A DNA stretch of 64,000 bases, taken from NCBI RefSeq assembly GCF_025398035.1, contig NZ_CP104558.1, forward strand, positions 2,604,001 through 2,668,000. Reading direction: 5' to 3'. The notes below the pieces were generated by a model. It saw nothing but the letters and a program-made list of their open reading frames with translations, was not told the DNA's origin and ran no database searches. Shown in pieces: positions 41,428 through 50,524 of the stretch. This DNA comes from Rossellomorea vietnamensis (GTDB taxonomy: Bacteria > Bacillota > Bacilli > Bacillales > Bacillaceae_B). Numbering within the stretch: the stretch's first letter is position 1; every line of letters begins with the position of its first letter. The translations under genes were made by a program, and so were the position numbers.

Positions 41428-42168
41428 TCAATTAGTGCTTTTGTGACTAAACCTTCTTAATCTTGCTATATTATCTCCACCAATTAGTAATGCTATTTTG
41501 TTTTTTAAACTGCTTTTCACTCTAGCTTTTAACGGTAACCAGCTTTTATAAAAATGATGCATAGCATACGTATTTTCATTTTTTAAGGATCTACAATTGA
41601 TGTAATCGTAGGGAGAAAAAAAGGATTGAGGATAAAATGCTCCTATACCTTTAATCTCTTGATAGTTCCCATCCCGTTTTAGTCCCATATCTATTAAAAT
41701 ATTTGTGACGGTAGCTACATTAGTCAACTCATCCAAACTTCCGTCACCTTTAATAAATGTCCTTGATTCATATGAATCTAAAAATGATTTGATTAAGCGG
41801 TTCTCTCTTGTTGCTCCAATTGTGCTGGTTGCAATAAAGTTTCCTTGCTCGAATCCCCAGAAAGATTCATGGTGTAATAGATCGTCGAAGGATTTAAAAA
41901 CTTCTACATCTGTATCTAAATATATCCCCCCGTTATGGTACAGCGCATACACTCTTACATAATCACTGACAAATGCATATTTTCCATAATCAAAAGCTTG
42001 TTTTACATATGCATTTTGATCAATATTAAAATTGCTTTCATTCCATTCAATTATTTCGTAATCTTGTAAGTGTTTTCCCCAACTATCCAAACATCTTTTT
42101 ACTATTTCAGGCTTTTCCTTTCCTCCAAACCAGCAATAATGAATCGTACTAGGTATGTTATTGCTCAT
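41428..42168 (-). CDS. GT32-type glycosyltransferase (DXD)
   Basis: A 246-residue protein with the capsular-polysaccharide GT32 pattern. The N-terminal IPSTIHYCWFGGKEKPEIVKRCLDSW is followed by KYAFVSDYVRVYALYHNGGIYLDTDVEVFKSFDD, where DTD is the metal and nucleotide-sugar motif (near residue 97). The C-terminal half is basic. Such enzymes often transfer mannose or galactose. First gene after the sinR-like gene, 26 nt away, and part of the variable block. Confidence 0.88.
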   Translation of the reverse strand: MSNNIPSTIHYCWFGGKEKPEIVKRCLDSWGKHLQDYEIIEWNESNFNIDQNAYVKQAFDYGKYAFVSDYVRVYALYHNGGIYLDTDVEVFKSFDDLLHHESFWGFEQGNFIATSTIGATRENRLIKSFLDSYESRTFIKGDGSLDELTNVATVTNILIDMGLKRDGNYQEIKGIGAFYPQSFFSPYDYINCRSLKNENTYAMHHFYKSWLPLKARVKSSLKNKIALLIGGDNIARLRRFSHKSTN

Positions 42169-42194
42169 CAGAGCATTCTCCTCCTCCCAACATA

Positions 42195-42542
42195 TTATTT
42201 TTCCTCAACCTTATGATTCTGCCATTTTATAAATTCAATCACCGCTTTATACTGTTGTAATTGCTCTTTCTCAATCCCTGAATCCTTCAATTCATTAATA
42301 AAGTCCAGCCATTCGCTTTCAAGGAGTTCCCTGTTGTCTTCAGGTGCATTGAATTGAAGAATCGTCATTAATTCCACGTCCAATACAGTCGAGATTTTCT
42401 CTATGACTTGAATAGAGGGATTCTTATTTAAGTTCCTCTCTAAATTACTCAGATAGGATTTTGAAACATTTGCCCGATCTGCAAGTTCGGATAAAGTAAG
42501 CCCTCTGCGTTTTCGAATTGTACTTATATTTGAACCTATCAT
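42195..42542 (-). CDS. sinR: SinR-like transcriptional repressor within the eps operon
   Basis: A 115-residue XRE-type regulator with the two-part SinR layout. The N-terminal helix-turn-helix covers residues 15-37 (LTLSELADRANVSKSYLSNLERN); B. subtilis SinR is nearly the same here (SLSELAEKAGVAKSYLSSIERN). PSIQVIEKISTVLDVELMTIL follows. The C-terminal multimerisation helix pair (SEWLDFINELKDSGIEKEQL, then FIKWQ) matches the SinR/SinI interface. ATG 42542 is chosen for GAGGT spacing and SinR alignment. SinR represses eps and tapA operons in B. subtilis, where it is encoded elsewhere with sinI. No sinI gene is evident beside this copy. Confidence 0.88.
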   Translation of the reverse strand: MIGSNISTIRKRRGLTLSELADRANVSKSYLSNLERNLNKNPSIQVIEKISTVLDVELMTILQFNAPEDNRELLESEWLDFINELKDSGIEKEQLQQYKAVIEFIKWQNHKVEEK

Positions 42543-42566
42543 TCTCATTACCTCATATTTTTGACA

Positions 42567-43736
42567 TCATATTATACCCTGCCTTGCGTACACACCCTCA
42601 ATCGTATTCATTACACACTCAACAATTCTCCCTTGTTCTTCTTCCGTCATGCTTGACCCTGATGGAAGACAAACACCTCTGGAAAACAGTTGCTGAGCGA
42701 CATCTTCATCTTCACTATGAGAGAAGAAAGATGCCTCCTTAAATAACGGCTGCAGATGGAGAGGTTTCCATACTGGACGTGCTTCTATATTTTCTTTTTC
42801 CATTGCTTCTATTAACTGAGATGATTTTATTCCTGTTTCTTTCTCATCAATGGTAAGGGTTGTAAGCCATCTGTTTGTCATACTGTTTTCTAATTCCGGC
42901 ATAAATGAGATACCCGGGATATGGGATAGGGATTGCCGGTAACGTTCAAATATGAGCCTTCTGGCTTTTACCCTTTCATCGATTACTTCCAATTGGGCTC
43001 TCCCCACACCGGCTAAGATATTACTCAGTCTGTAATTGTGACCTACCTGGCTATGCTGATAATATGGGGCCGGGTCTCTTGCCTGGGTAGCGAGGAATCG
43101 TGCTTTCCGTAAGGATTCAACATCATTGGAAACCAGCATGCCCCCGCCGGATGTTGTGATAATTTTATTCCCGTTAAATGAGTAGACTCCATAATGACCA
43201 AATGTCCCGCTAGGTTTTCCCTTATAAGTGGATCCCAGTGACTCGGCTGCATCCTCTACAACTGGGACCTGATAATGTTCACAGAGAGTAAGAAGTTCAT
43301 CCATTTTCGCACTTTGACCATATAAGTTCACAATGATGACGGCTTTTGGAAGCTTTCCTTGAAGAGCAGCATCTTGTAATGCCCGTTGAAGCGCCTGTGG
43401 GGACATATTCCAGGAATCGTAGTCCGAGTCTATAAAAACCGCTTCTGCCCCTTGATATAGTATGGGATTCGCACTCGCCACAAATGTCAGTGTTGAACAG
43501 AAAACGATATCTCCCCGGGTGACTCCCAATAAAGAAAGAGCCAAGTGGATGGCGGATGTTCCCGAATTAACGGCCACCGCTTCACTGGCTCCTACGTATG
43601 AGGCTAGTTCTTTTTCAAATGCGTCCACATTCGGACCTAATGGGGCAATCCAATTGGTCCTGAAGGCTTCCTTAATATATTCTTGTTCCCTTCCACTCAT
43701 ATGGGGAGGGGAAAGGTAGATTCTCGGCTTCTTCAT
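42567..43736 (-). CDS. epsN: PLP-dependent amino-sugar aminotransferase (EpsN-like)
   Basis: A 389-residue DegT/DnrJ/EryC1-family aminotransferase, strongly EpsN-like: it begins PRIYLSPPHMSGREQEYIKEAF and has NWIAPLGPNV. The PLP Lys lies in SFNGNKIITTSGGGM (near residue 190), and VNLYGQSAKMDEL and EDAAESLGS are conserved. It should convert UDP-4-keto-6-deoxy-GlcNAc from EpsC to the 4-amino sugar, which EpsM then acetylates to UDP-diacetylbacillosamine-type sugar. It sits in an epsL-epsM-epsN block as in B. subtilis. Confidence 0.94.
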   Translation of the reverse strand: MKKPRIYLSPPHMSGREQEYIKEAFRTNWIAPLGPNVDAFEKELASYVGASEAVAVNSGTSAIHLALSLLGVTRGDIVFCSTLTFVASANPILYQGAEAVFIDSDYDSWNMSPQALQRALQDAALQGKLPKAVIIVNLYGQSAKMDELLTLCEHYQVPVVEDAAESLGSTYKGKPSGTFGHYGVYSFNGNKIITTSGGGMLVSNDVESLRKARFLATQARDPAPYYQHSQVGHNYRLSNILAGVGRAQLEVIDERVKARRLIFERYRQSLSHIPGISFMPELENSMTNRWLTTLTIDEKETGIKSSQLIEAMEKENIEARPVWKPLHLQPLFKEASFFSHSEDEDVAQQLFSRGVCLPSGSSMTEEEQGRIVECVMNTIEGVYARQGII

Positions 43737-43754
43737 CTAACAACCACCTTTTCT

Positions 43755-44399
43755 CTACATGATATCTTTCACTGCTCCAATGCTCCTATTGATGATCCTG
43801 GCTGGTGTCCCCACTGCCTTACTATGGGCAGGGACAGATCGAATGACTGTCGCCCCGGCTCCAATGATCGACCACTCCCCGATTTTTACACCAGGAATGA
43901 TTGTAGCACCAGCCCCTATATGTACACCTTCATCGATTGTTACGTTTCCTGTTAATGTGGCATGAGGGGAAATATGTGAGTAATCCCATACTAAATTATC
44001 ATGTTCAATAACAGCTCCGGTGTTGATGATACAGTGATCATGGATGTGGGCATCTGCATTGATCACTGCTTTTGGCATGACAACTGTTCCATATCCAACG
44101 GCTGCCGAGTTGCTTACTACTGCAGTAGGATCAATAACGGTTAAATACCGCTCACCAGGGAGCTTTAACTTACTTACCACCCGCTTTCTAACCATATTAC
44201 TGCCAATCGCTACGACCACTTGGGTCTCTTGATCCAGTATTTTATGAATAGAAGACAATGGAGCATACACAATCCCGTCAATAATCTGCTCACGTTCATA
44301 TTTGTCATCTAATATGGCATGAAGACTGTACCCCTGTCTTATCACCATCTCCTGAACGACTTTACTATGCCCGCCATTTCCGATTATTACGACCTTCAT
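43755..44399 (-). CDS. epsM: Amino-sugar N-acetyltransferase (EpsM/PglD-like)
   Basis: A 214-residue protein with an N-terminal Rossmann-like sugar-nucleotide pocket (KVVIIGNGGHSKVVQEMV) and a C-terminal left-handed beta-helix (IINTGAVIEHDNLVWDYSHI with catalytic His near residue 135, then HIGAGATIIPGVKIG). It acetylates the C4 amine of the UDP sugar produced by EpsN. It lies 1 nt after epsL and 18 nt before epsN, the same order as in B. subtilis. Confidence 0.93.
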   Translation of the reverse strand: MKVVIIGNGGHSKVVQEMVIRQGYSLHAILDDKYEREQIIDGIVYAPLSSIHKILDQETQVVVAIGSNMVRKRVVSKLKLPGERYLTVIDPTAVVSNSAAVGYGTVVMPKAVINADAHIHDHCIINTGAVIEHDNLVWDYSHISPHATLTGNVTIDEGVHIGAGATIIPGVKIGEWSIIGAGATVIRSVPAHSKAVGTPARIINRSIGAVKDIM

Positions 44400-44400
44400 A

Positions 44401-44988
44401 TCAGACCACTTCTTTCGACCCTTTGAACTTTTCCATCGTTACATGATTCTGACCGGTGATTCCCTCTTTTTTGATCACTTTGAAGAAGGTTCTGGCAAGG
44501 ATTTTCATATCGAGAAGGAAACTTTGGTTCTTGACGTACCAAATATCCAATAAGAATTTTTCTTCCCATGAGATCGCATTCCTCCCGTTCACCTGAGCCC
44601 ATCCGGTTATTCCAGGCTTCACGTGATGCCGAATGTATTGTTCTTCAGAATATAGTGGCAGATACTCCATTAACAATGGCCTGGGACCCACTAAACTCAT
44701 GTCACCCTTCAGCACATTGACTAACTGGGGAAATTCATCAAGGCTATACTTTCTAAGAAACCTTCCAATAGGAGTCAATCTCAGTTCATCCGCTATATCA
44801 TCACCATTTAACATCGTTCTTAATTTATATAGGATGAATGGTTTCCCGTATAACCCTGGCCGTTGCTGACAAAACACTATAGGTGATCCCATTTTATTCT
44901 TGATACATAACATGATCGGAACCATAATCGGGATAAGAATCAAAAGTAAAATCATTGAAACACTAATATCAATCATTCGTTTGATCAT
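44401..44988 (-). CDS. epsL: Undecaprenyl-phosphate sugar-1-phosphate transferase (EpsL-like)
   Basis: A 195-residue initiating phosphoglycosyl transferase of the small monotopic type. One N-terminal reentrant or membrane helix (residues 8-28) is followed by PIVFCQQRPGLYGKPFILYKLRTM, the D-E pair in YSLDEFPQLVNVLKGDMSLVGPRPLL, and PGITGWAQVNGRN. It should load the bacillosamine-type sugar phosphate onto undecaprenyl phosphate, starting repeat-unit assembly. It overlaps the small gene upstream by 20 nt. Confidence 0.94.
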   Translation of the reverse strand: MIKRMIDISVSMILLLILIPIMVPIMLCIKNKMGSPIVFCQQRPGLYGKPFILYKLRTMLNGDDIADELRLTPIGRFLRKYSLDEFPQLVNVLKGDMSLVGPRPLLMEYLPLYSEEQYIRHHVKPGITGWAQVNGRNAISWEEKFLLDIWYVKNQSFLLDMKILARTFFKVIKKEGITGQNHVTMEKFKGSKEVV

Positions 44989-45160
44989 TTGAAATCACTT
45001 CCTTGATGATCTCATTTGTAGTACAGAGGGAGATGATGCTTTCTTTTATTTCATCTAGAAATTCACTTGTATTCACTTCTTCTGATTGAATACCCTTTTG
45101 ATATATTATTTTTAAAAGCTCCTGAAGATCCTCGAGTGTTAGATTTTCAGTTAGATTCAT
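44969..45160 (-). CDS. Small acidic helical protein of eps operon, 63 aa
   Basis: Starts MNLTENLTLEDLQELLKIIY at ATG 45160 behind AAGGAGAAG. The frame extends eight codons further, but without a ribosome site. It is a soluble, acidic, mostly helical protein with heptad-like leucines and no Cys pair or membrane segment. It overlaps epsL by 20 nt, so coupling is likely. I do not recognise it. Its placement just before the initiating transferase suggests an adaptor or regulatory partner (inference). Confidence 0.6.
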   Translation of the reverse strand: MNLTENLTLEDLQELLKIIYQKGIQSEEVNTSEFLDEIKESIISLCTTNEIIKEVISNDQTND

Positions 45161-45184
45161 ATTTCTTCTCCTTACACTGAACAT

Positions 45185-45214
45185 AAAAAAAAGCAGCTGC
45201 TATGAGTAGCACCT
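45185..45214 (-). terminator. Weak intra-operon terminator after galE
   Basis: On the minus strand GCTACTCATAGC with flanking pairs forms a short hairpin followed by a run of eight T (45192-45185). It lies between galE and the small gene and could be read through by EAR-modified polymerase. Confidence 0.55.
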
Positions 45215-45218
45215 GTAC

Positions 45219-46256
45219 CTAGTTCTTCACTAACATTTTGGATTGTTTCTCATAGCCAAACGGATTATGTTGTTGCCATCTCCAAGAATCCTTACACATC
45301 TCATCAATTCCTTTAACCGCTTCCCAGTTTAGTTTTTCTTTCGCTTTTGATGTATCAGCATAACAAACGGCTACATCTCCCGGCCGTTTTTCCACTACGG
45401 TATATGGAATGGTTTTCCCAGCTGCTTTTTCGTATGCTGATAAGACTTCAAGCACACTGTATCCTTTCCCGGTGCCTAAATTATATGCATCGATTCCTCT
45501 GGTAGTAAGCATTCTTTCCAGAGCTTTGACATGACCAAGGCCCAGGTCGACCACATGAATATAATCTCTTACTCCGGTGCCGTCTACTGTTGGGTAATCG
45601 TCACCATACACTTGAAGTTTTTCCAGTTTCCCAATCGCCACTTGAGAAATATATGGCATGAGGTTATTGGGGATTCCATTTGGATCTTCACCGATTCGAC
45701 CGCTTTCATGAGCCCCTACAGGGTTGAAATAACGAAGCAGGGCAATGCTCCATTCACGGTCAGAATCATAAAGATCCTGCAATAACTCTTCAATCATCTG
45801 CTTTGTCCGACCATATGGATTTGTCGCCTTTAAAGGGCTCTCCTCTGTAATCGGTACCGTATCCGTCACACCGTATACAGTTGCTGATGAACTGAATACG
45901 AGTTTATTTACATGGAACTTTTTCATGACTTCACAGAGAGTGATGGTGCTGTTCATATTGTTTTCATAATATTTAAGGGGAAAATGAACTGACTCCCCAA
46001 CCGCCTTGAAGCCAGCAAAATGAATCACCGCCTCAATCTCGTTATCTGTAAATACCTTTTCCAGACCTTCCCGGTTTTGTAAATCCAGGCAGTATGTTCG
46101 AAAGTACTTTCTCGTGATTTCAGAAACTCTTTTGAGTGCTTCAGGTTTACTGTTTGAAAAATTGTCTACTACGATAATGTCATGACCTGCATTTAGTAGT
46201 TCAATGCACGTGTGGCTTCCGATATAACCTGCTCCTCCGGTAATTAATATCGTCAT
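45219..46256 (-). CDS. galE: UDP-glucose 4-epimerase
   Basis: A 345-residue extended SDR enzyme. The NAD motif ITGGAGYIGSHTC lies at the N-terminus, with the D of VVDNFSNS. The catalytic Ser-Ser/Thr and Tyr-x3-Lys are in FSSSATVYG and NPYGRTKQMIEE, and GVRDYIHVVDLGLGHVKAL and YNLGTGKGYSVLEV follow. It interconverts UDP-glucose (from GalU) and UDP-galactose for the exopolysaccharide. ATG 46256 follows AGGAGAG; the frame opens at 46274. Confidence 0.95.
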   Translation of the reverse strand: MTILITGGAGYIGSHTCIELLNAGHDIIVVDNFSNSKPEALKRVSEITRKYFRTYCLDLQNREGLEKVFTDNEIEAVIHFAGFKAVGESVHFPLKYYENNMNSTITLCEVMKKFHVNKLVFSSSATVYGVTDTVPITEESPLKATNPYGRTKQMIEELLQDLYDSDREWSIALLRYFNPVGAHESGRIGEDPNGIPNNLMPYISQVAIGKLEKLQVYGDDYPTVDGTGVRDYIHVVDLGLGHVKALERMLTTRGIDAYNLGTGKGYSVLEVLSAYEKAAGKTIPYTVVEKRPGDVAVCYADTSKAKEKLNWEAVKGIDEMCKDSWRWQQHNPFGYEKQSKMLVKN

Positions 46257-46281
46257 AAATTCTCTCCTCTTCAAAAATTAT

Positions 46282-47397
46282 TCAAACAACCTTTTTATTT
46301 GTCTCTACTACACTTTGATCAGTCGAAAACTTACTTCCTAGTCTGTTCTTTACTTTTATTCTCATTGGTTCTTCGTAAAAATGATACATAATTGATGACA
46401 AGATTATAGATAATAGTAGGCAAATAACTATCAACAAATTTTGGTTAATCTGCGGCTTCCATAAAAAGAAGATATATGAAAGAACTAAATTATGAATCAT
46501 ATAGAAGGAAAAGCTAATTTCTCCTAGATATATTAATACCTTATTAGAAAGTAGACGGGATAATAGCCCTTTCTGAAAAGCAAAAGCAATTATTAGTAAA
46601 CCCATAAAAGGAATAAACACCATTCCATAACGTAAATTCTGAAGAACATTTGGTGAGAGTATTATAATTAGAATCAATAAACTTAAAGTGATGACTTCAA
46701 TAGTTGTAAAAATGCCTCTAGGTACATTCATTTTTAAGTTCTTAGTTCGTAAAAATACAAACCCCAAGAATATACCAATTATGAACTCCAAACTTCTTGT
46801 TACTGGGAAGTAATAGGCAAACCATCTTGAGAAATTGTTAGTTGGAGGTAATAAGATTAATGTAGTAAGTAATAATAGACTAAAGCCAGCAATAACTACT
46901 CCAAGTACTAACTTTTTAGTCCTAAACTTGTAGCCACACATTATAACTAAAGGTAGAATCATATAAAAAAACATTTCGTTTGATAGACTCCAGGACACTC
47001 CATTGAATGAAATGTTACCGAACGGAATCCAACTGTGGATTAAAGTTATATTCGTAATGGCTTGGAACACATATAATATAGGTTCATGCTTTAATGGAAT
47101 AAAAAAATAGTAAGGTACTGCTAAGAAAAAAGTTAACAAATGGATGGGGTATATTTTAGAAAATCTTGCTATATAAAACTTTCCAACCATTTTTTTGTCT
47201 AAGTGAATTAACTTATTACTGTAGTTATAGGTCAATATGAAACCTGAAAGTATAAAAAAAAAGCTAACGCCTATATATCCTGTTTGAAATTCCGACCAAA
47301 TTCCCACATGAAATAAGTACACCATTAATGCAGCAATAAACCTAAAGGAGGTTAATGAATCTAGTCTAGTCAATTTTCCAGCAATAAAATTTTTCAT
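46282..47397 (-). CDS. Acyltransferase family 3 (OafA-like) membrane protein
   Basis: A 371-residue protein with about ten membrane segments. It has the acyltransferase-3 signature near the N-terminus: LTSFRFIAALMVYLFHVGIW with the conserved R and H, GYIGVSFFFILSGFILTYNY, and YIARFSKIYPIHL. SWSLSNEMFFY follows near residue 130. It would O-acetylate or otherwise acylate the polysaccharide or its lipid-linked unit. The gene lies between galE and the polymerase gene, behind AAGGAGG. Confidence 0.9.
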   Translation of the reverse strand: MKNFIAGKLTRLDSLTSFRFIAALMVYLFHVGIWSEFQTGYIGVSFFFILSGFILTYNYSNKLIHLDKKMVGKFYIARFSKIYPIHLLTFFLAVPYYFFIPLKHEPILYVFQAITNITLIHSWIPFGNISFNGVSWSLSNEMFFYMILPLVIMCGYKFRTKKLVLGVVIAGFSLLLLTTLILLPPTNNFSRWFAYYFPVTRSLEFIIGIFLGFVFLRTKNLKMNVPRGIFTTIEVITLSLLILIIILSPNVLQNLRYGMVFIPFMGLLIIAFAFQKGLLSRLLSNKVLIYLGEISFSFYMIHNLVLSYIFFLWKPQINQNLLIVICLLLSIILSSIMYHFYEEPMRIKVKNRLGSKFSTDQSVVETNKKVV

Positions 47398-47419
47398 TTA
47401 AATCAGTACCTCCTTTAGT

Positions 47420-48490
47420 CTAAAAGTTAATGTAATCGCTTTGATAAACTGTCCCAAATGATATTACGCACTCATAATAAAAATAAATCAGGTAAAACAC
47501 TATAACTCCAAGGTATATGATCCTCTGATCCTTTTTCCCAAATAACTTGATTACCCAGGATATTAGTATGACTTGATAAAGCCCAAAATAAATATTGAAC
47601 CTTGCAAATATCCAGTTCTGAGTTGAGATGATTAAGAAAATTGAACCTAATAGAGCTAGATTAACTATATAATCACCTTTAGGATATAATTCACTTAATC
47701 TCTCCCTCCCTATATAAGCTATTATTACCGGTATAGAGTGTACTATTACTCTAAGTATATTGGCTCCACCCTCTGTGAAATTGTCATATCCCCCGTACTG
47801 AGTATTATCAATTGCCTTAAATAACAACTCGGAAAATTGATTATATCCCACTACTATTAGGACTGATATTAACAACAAGACAAGAGTTGTTTTTGTCCAC
47901 GCCTTTCTTCTTACTAAAAAATATATTGGAATTAGTACTAAAGCACTTTGATGAAAGGTAGATGCTAAAATAACTAAAGATATATACTTTAACCAGTTCC
48001 CATCAAAAATGTACTTTGTTGCTATGAAGATAATTGCAGCAGCTAAGAATTGTCTCATTCCGTTCATGGAAGTTAAATAAAGGCCCCCGGTAATATATAC
48101 ATATAGACTTAATTCAAGCATTCTAGAATATCTATATAACACTAATACAATAAAAAAATTCGTAAGTAATGCTGTAATAAATATTAGAATTTGGGGATCA
48201 GTAGATACATATTTTTTCAAGAGGAGTTGAAGTATATAGAAACCAAAGTCCCTTTGTCCAAACACTCCTTCCCAAGAAAACTGGGTTATTACATATGAAT
48301 GCATATAAAAATAAGTATCTGCCATATTTATACGCAATCCAGATACTAACACCAAGGTTAATAAGGTTAACATGACCAAAAGCTTATTCGGTTTTATATT
48401 AAAGTAGACACCATTAGCAAATACAGCTGAATAACGTGCAAAAAAGGCGAAAATGAAAACCAATAAAAGATTCAACCATAACACAGTCAT
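47420..48490 (-). CDS. EpsG-family polysaccharide polymerase (Wzy-like)
   Basis: A 356-residue membrane protein with about 10-11 hydrophobic segments. It carries the EpsG features: an early SGLRINMADTYFYMHSYV region and a central YITGGLYLTSMNGMRQFLAAAIIF followed by STFHQSALVLIPIYFLV. EpsG or Wzy proteins polymerise flipped repeat units outside the membrane. It sits upstream of the acyltransferase and downstream of a GT2 gene, fitting the Wzx/Wzy pathway together with the flippase at 31808. Confidence 0.85.
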   Translation of the reverse strand: MTVLWLNLLLVFIFAFFARYSAVFANGVYFNIKPNKLLVMLTLLTLVLVSGLRINMADTYFYMHSYVITQFSWEGVFGQRDFGFYILQLLLKKYVSTDPQILIFITALLTNFFIVLVLYRYSRMLELSLYVYITGGLYLTSMNGMRQFLAAAIIFIATKYIFDGNWLKYISLVILASTFHQSALVLIPIYFLVRRKAWTKTTLVLLLISVLIVVGYNQFSELLFKAIDNTQYGGYDNFTEGGANILRVIVHSIPVIIAYIGRERLSELYPKGDYIVNLALLGSIFLIISTQNWIFARFNIYFGLYQVILISWVIKLFGKKDQRIIYLGVIVFYLIYFYYECVISFGTVYQSDYINF

Positions 48491-48518
48491 TAATAAAACC
48501 CTTTCCGCTCTGTTATCA

Positions 48519-49409
48519 TCAACTCATGATCGTTTTTGTCTTACTAATAATATATATATATAATATAAATCCCAATGGAATTGCTAAAAATGTGAGTGAC
48601 TTATGCGGGGTTTCTATTAGAAAGTTCCGATTTCTACTTAGTAAACTACTCGACACATAATGAATCGCCTGCCTAAATTTAAACGTAGTACTGGCGAATG
48701 GCAATTTCATCAGTTCCTTCCGGTAAAAAGCAAACCCTTTGGGATTCTTCCGATACTGATTCAACATATTGACTGAAGACCCGTCAGCTAAATATTCCAC
48801 ACGACAAATCACTTCATTCATCAGAAGCATTTTATATTCCTTATCAAGCATGAAATACTTATAGGCAAGGCCGACGTATTTTTCCTGATAGAAGATTGGA
48901 TAAGGGTATTTCTTCGTTAACTCTGTGCGGTAGACTAATTTTTTGTCCCCTGTTACTCCGTATTTATTATATAAATCGAATAAGGTGGAAGAACCGACTG
49001 TGTCTGGTAACCTTGTGCCGATGACATCCCCATCATGGTAGGCATCCAACCCAATCATTCCACTTACTTTAGAGCTTCCATGATCATTCCAAAACGACAG
49101 GATCTTTTCAACAGCATCATCTGGCATATAATCATCAGAATCAATGCATACGTTCAGCTCTGTATGGATTAACTGATAGGCGGTATTGTGGGCTCCATGC
49201 ATGCCCTGATTTTCCTGCCAGTGGTAGATAATGTGAACATGTTCCTCCTTGATCCATTTTGCCACAAGTTCATTTGTATGATCTGTTGACCCGTCATCAA
49301 TGATCAGCCATGTGAGATTTTTATTGGTTTGCCTTTTTAGACTTTCATAACACTTACCAAGACAGTATGCTCGATTATAGGTTGGAGTGAAGACCGTTAA
49401 TTGCTTCAT
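48519..49409 (-). CDS. Glycosyltransferase family 2 with C-terminal membrane segment
   Basis: A 296-residue GT2 enzyme: LTVFTPTYNRAYCLGKCYESL at the N-terminus, LIIDDGSTDHTNELV, and the D-x-D-type CIDSDDYMPDDAVE near residue 92. A hydrophobic segment near the C-terminus (FLAIPLGFILYIYIIS) may anchor it. It overlaps epsF by 4 nt (ATGA). It occupies the region of the operon where B. subtilis has epsE, but lacks clear EpsE similarity, so no clutch function should be assumed. Confidence 0.87.
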   Translation of the reverse strand: MKQLTVFTPTYNRAYCLGKCYESLKRQTNKNLTWLIIDDGSTDHTNELVAKWIKEEHVHIIYHWQENQGMHGAHNTAYQLIHTELNVCIDSDDYMPDDAVEKILSFWNDHGSSKVSGMIGLDAYHDGDVIGTRLPDTVGSSTLFDLYNKYGVTGDKKLVYRTELTKKYPYPIFYQEKYVGLAYKYFMLDKEYKMLLMNEVICRVEYLADGSSVNMLNQYRKNPKGFAFYRKELMKLPFASTTFKFRQAIHYVSSSLLSRNRNFLIETPHKSLTFLAIPLGFILYIYIISKTKTIMS

Positions 49410-50524
49410 CCCGTTCTCCCTCCCAGCATGATGTATGACTTCTCAGTATCTTCAGCTGTTTTACGAATGTCATATCCTTTAAGAGTAAGAGCCGCATGTG
49501 AGACATTTCTGGCTGTCTGTGTATGTTTCTCATTCACTATCTGTTCCACCCAAACACTCTTATTTGTAATAGGTAAGAAACGGACTAACTCATTTCCCAT
49601 ATCTACTTCATCTGTAATGGTTTCTGAAATATAACACGGTAACCCTGCACCTTGTGCTTCAATCAATGTAACCGGAAGACCCTCGTGAAAAGAGGGAAAC
49701 ATGAAAGTGTCGAATGCCTGTAGTAAATAAGGAATGTCTTCCCTTACGCCCAGAACCATGACCGCTTGTTGTAAATGCAGGCTTTTTATTTTGTCGTTGA
49801 TCTTCCCTTTTAAAGGTCCGTCCCCCACCAGGACTAGCTTTGAATCGGGTATCTTTTTGTGAATCTCGGCAAAGGTTTCGAGTAAGAACATATGATTTTT
49901 TTGTTCACAAAACCTTCCAACATGACCTAAAACTAACGTTTCTTTATTCAGCTGAAGTTCAGCTCTAACCTGATTTCGAATATAGAAGGAAAATTGGAAC
50001 TTATCGAACTCGATTCCGTTTTTTATAAGCTGTGCTTTATCTGCCTGATTTCCGAACAACCACTTAGAGGCAGCATTTGAACAAGCAAATAAGTGAGTCG
50101 CACTCCGTTTTATCTGCTGGCCGACTAACCATTTATAAACCTTTGCCCCTGCGCCTCCCTCACTCTGGGTATTATGACTATGAGCGATTCTCACAGGAAC
50201 ATCCGCTTTCCTGGCAGCTCTTAACACCAGCCCACTCATCTTATCCAGATGTGAGTGAACGATTTGATAATAGGAGTGTTCCTTAAAGAACATATCTAAT
50301 TCCTCCACATACCCTGAGTGCCCCACTTCTGTCACGTAGGAAATTCTATGGATCTTTCCGCCCATCTCAAGAATTTCAGAATCGAAAACACCTTCTTTAC
50401 ATGTTAAAAAATCGAATTGAACCTTCGTTCGATCGATATTCCGGTACAGATTCATAATCAGTGTCTCCGCTCCGCCCCGGTTCATATTCACGACCACATG
50501 CAGAACTCTTAATGGACTGCCCAT
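49406..50524 (-). CDS. epsF: Glycosyltransferase family 4 (EpsF-like)
   Basis: A 372-residue GT4 enzyme very similar to B. subtilis EpsF: it begins PLRVLHVVVNMNRGGAETL and has QFDFLTCKEGVF, IVHSHLDKMSGLVLRAA and FACSNAASKWLFG. The C-terminal motifs GHVGRFCEQKNHMFLLE, LVGDGPLKG and FPSFHEGLPVTLIEAQGAG follow. It extends the lipid-linked repeat unit. It overlaps epsD by 16 nt and the next GT2 by 4 nt. Confidence 0.93.
   Translation of the reverse strand: MGSPLRVLHVVVNMNRGGAETLIMNLYRNIDRTKVQFDFLTCKEGVFDSEILEMGGKIHRISYVTEVGHSGYVEELDMFFKEHSYYQIVHSHLDKMSGLVLRAARKADVPVRIAHSHNTQSEGGAGAKVYKWLVGQQIKRSATHLFACSNAASKWLFGNQADKAQLIKNGIEFDKFQFSFYIRNQVRAELQLNKETLVLGHVGRFCEQKNHMFLLETFAEIHKKIPDSKLVLVGDGPLKGKINDKIKSLHLQQAVMVLGVREDIPYLLQAFDTFMFPSFHEGLPVTLIEAQGAGLPCYISETITDEVDMGNELVRFLPITNKSVWVEQIVNEKHTQTARNVSHAALTLKGYDIRKTAEDTEKSYIMLGGRTG

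Noticed and set aside
48519..49409. EpsE flagellar-clutch homologue
   Set aside because: It is a GT2 enzyme in a similar operon position, but its sequence does not resemble EpsE beyond the common GT2 motifs.
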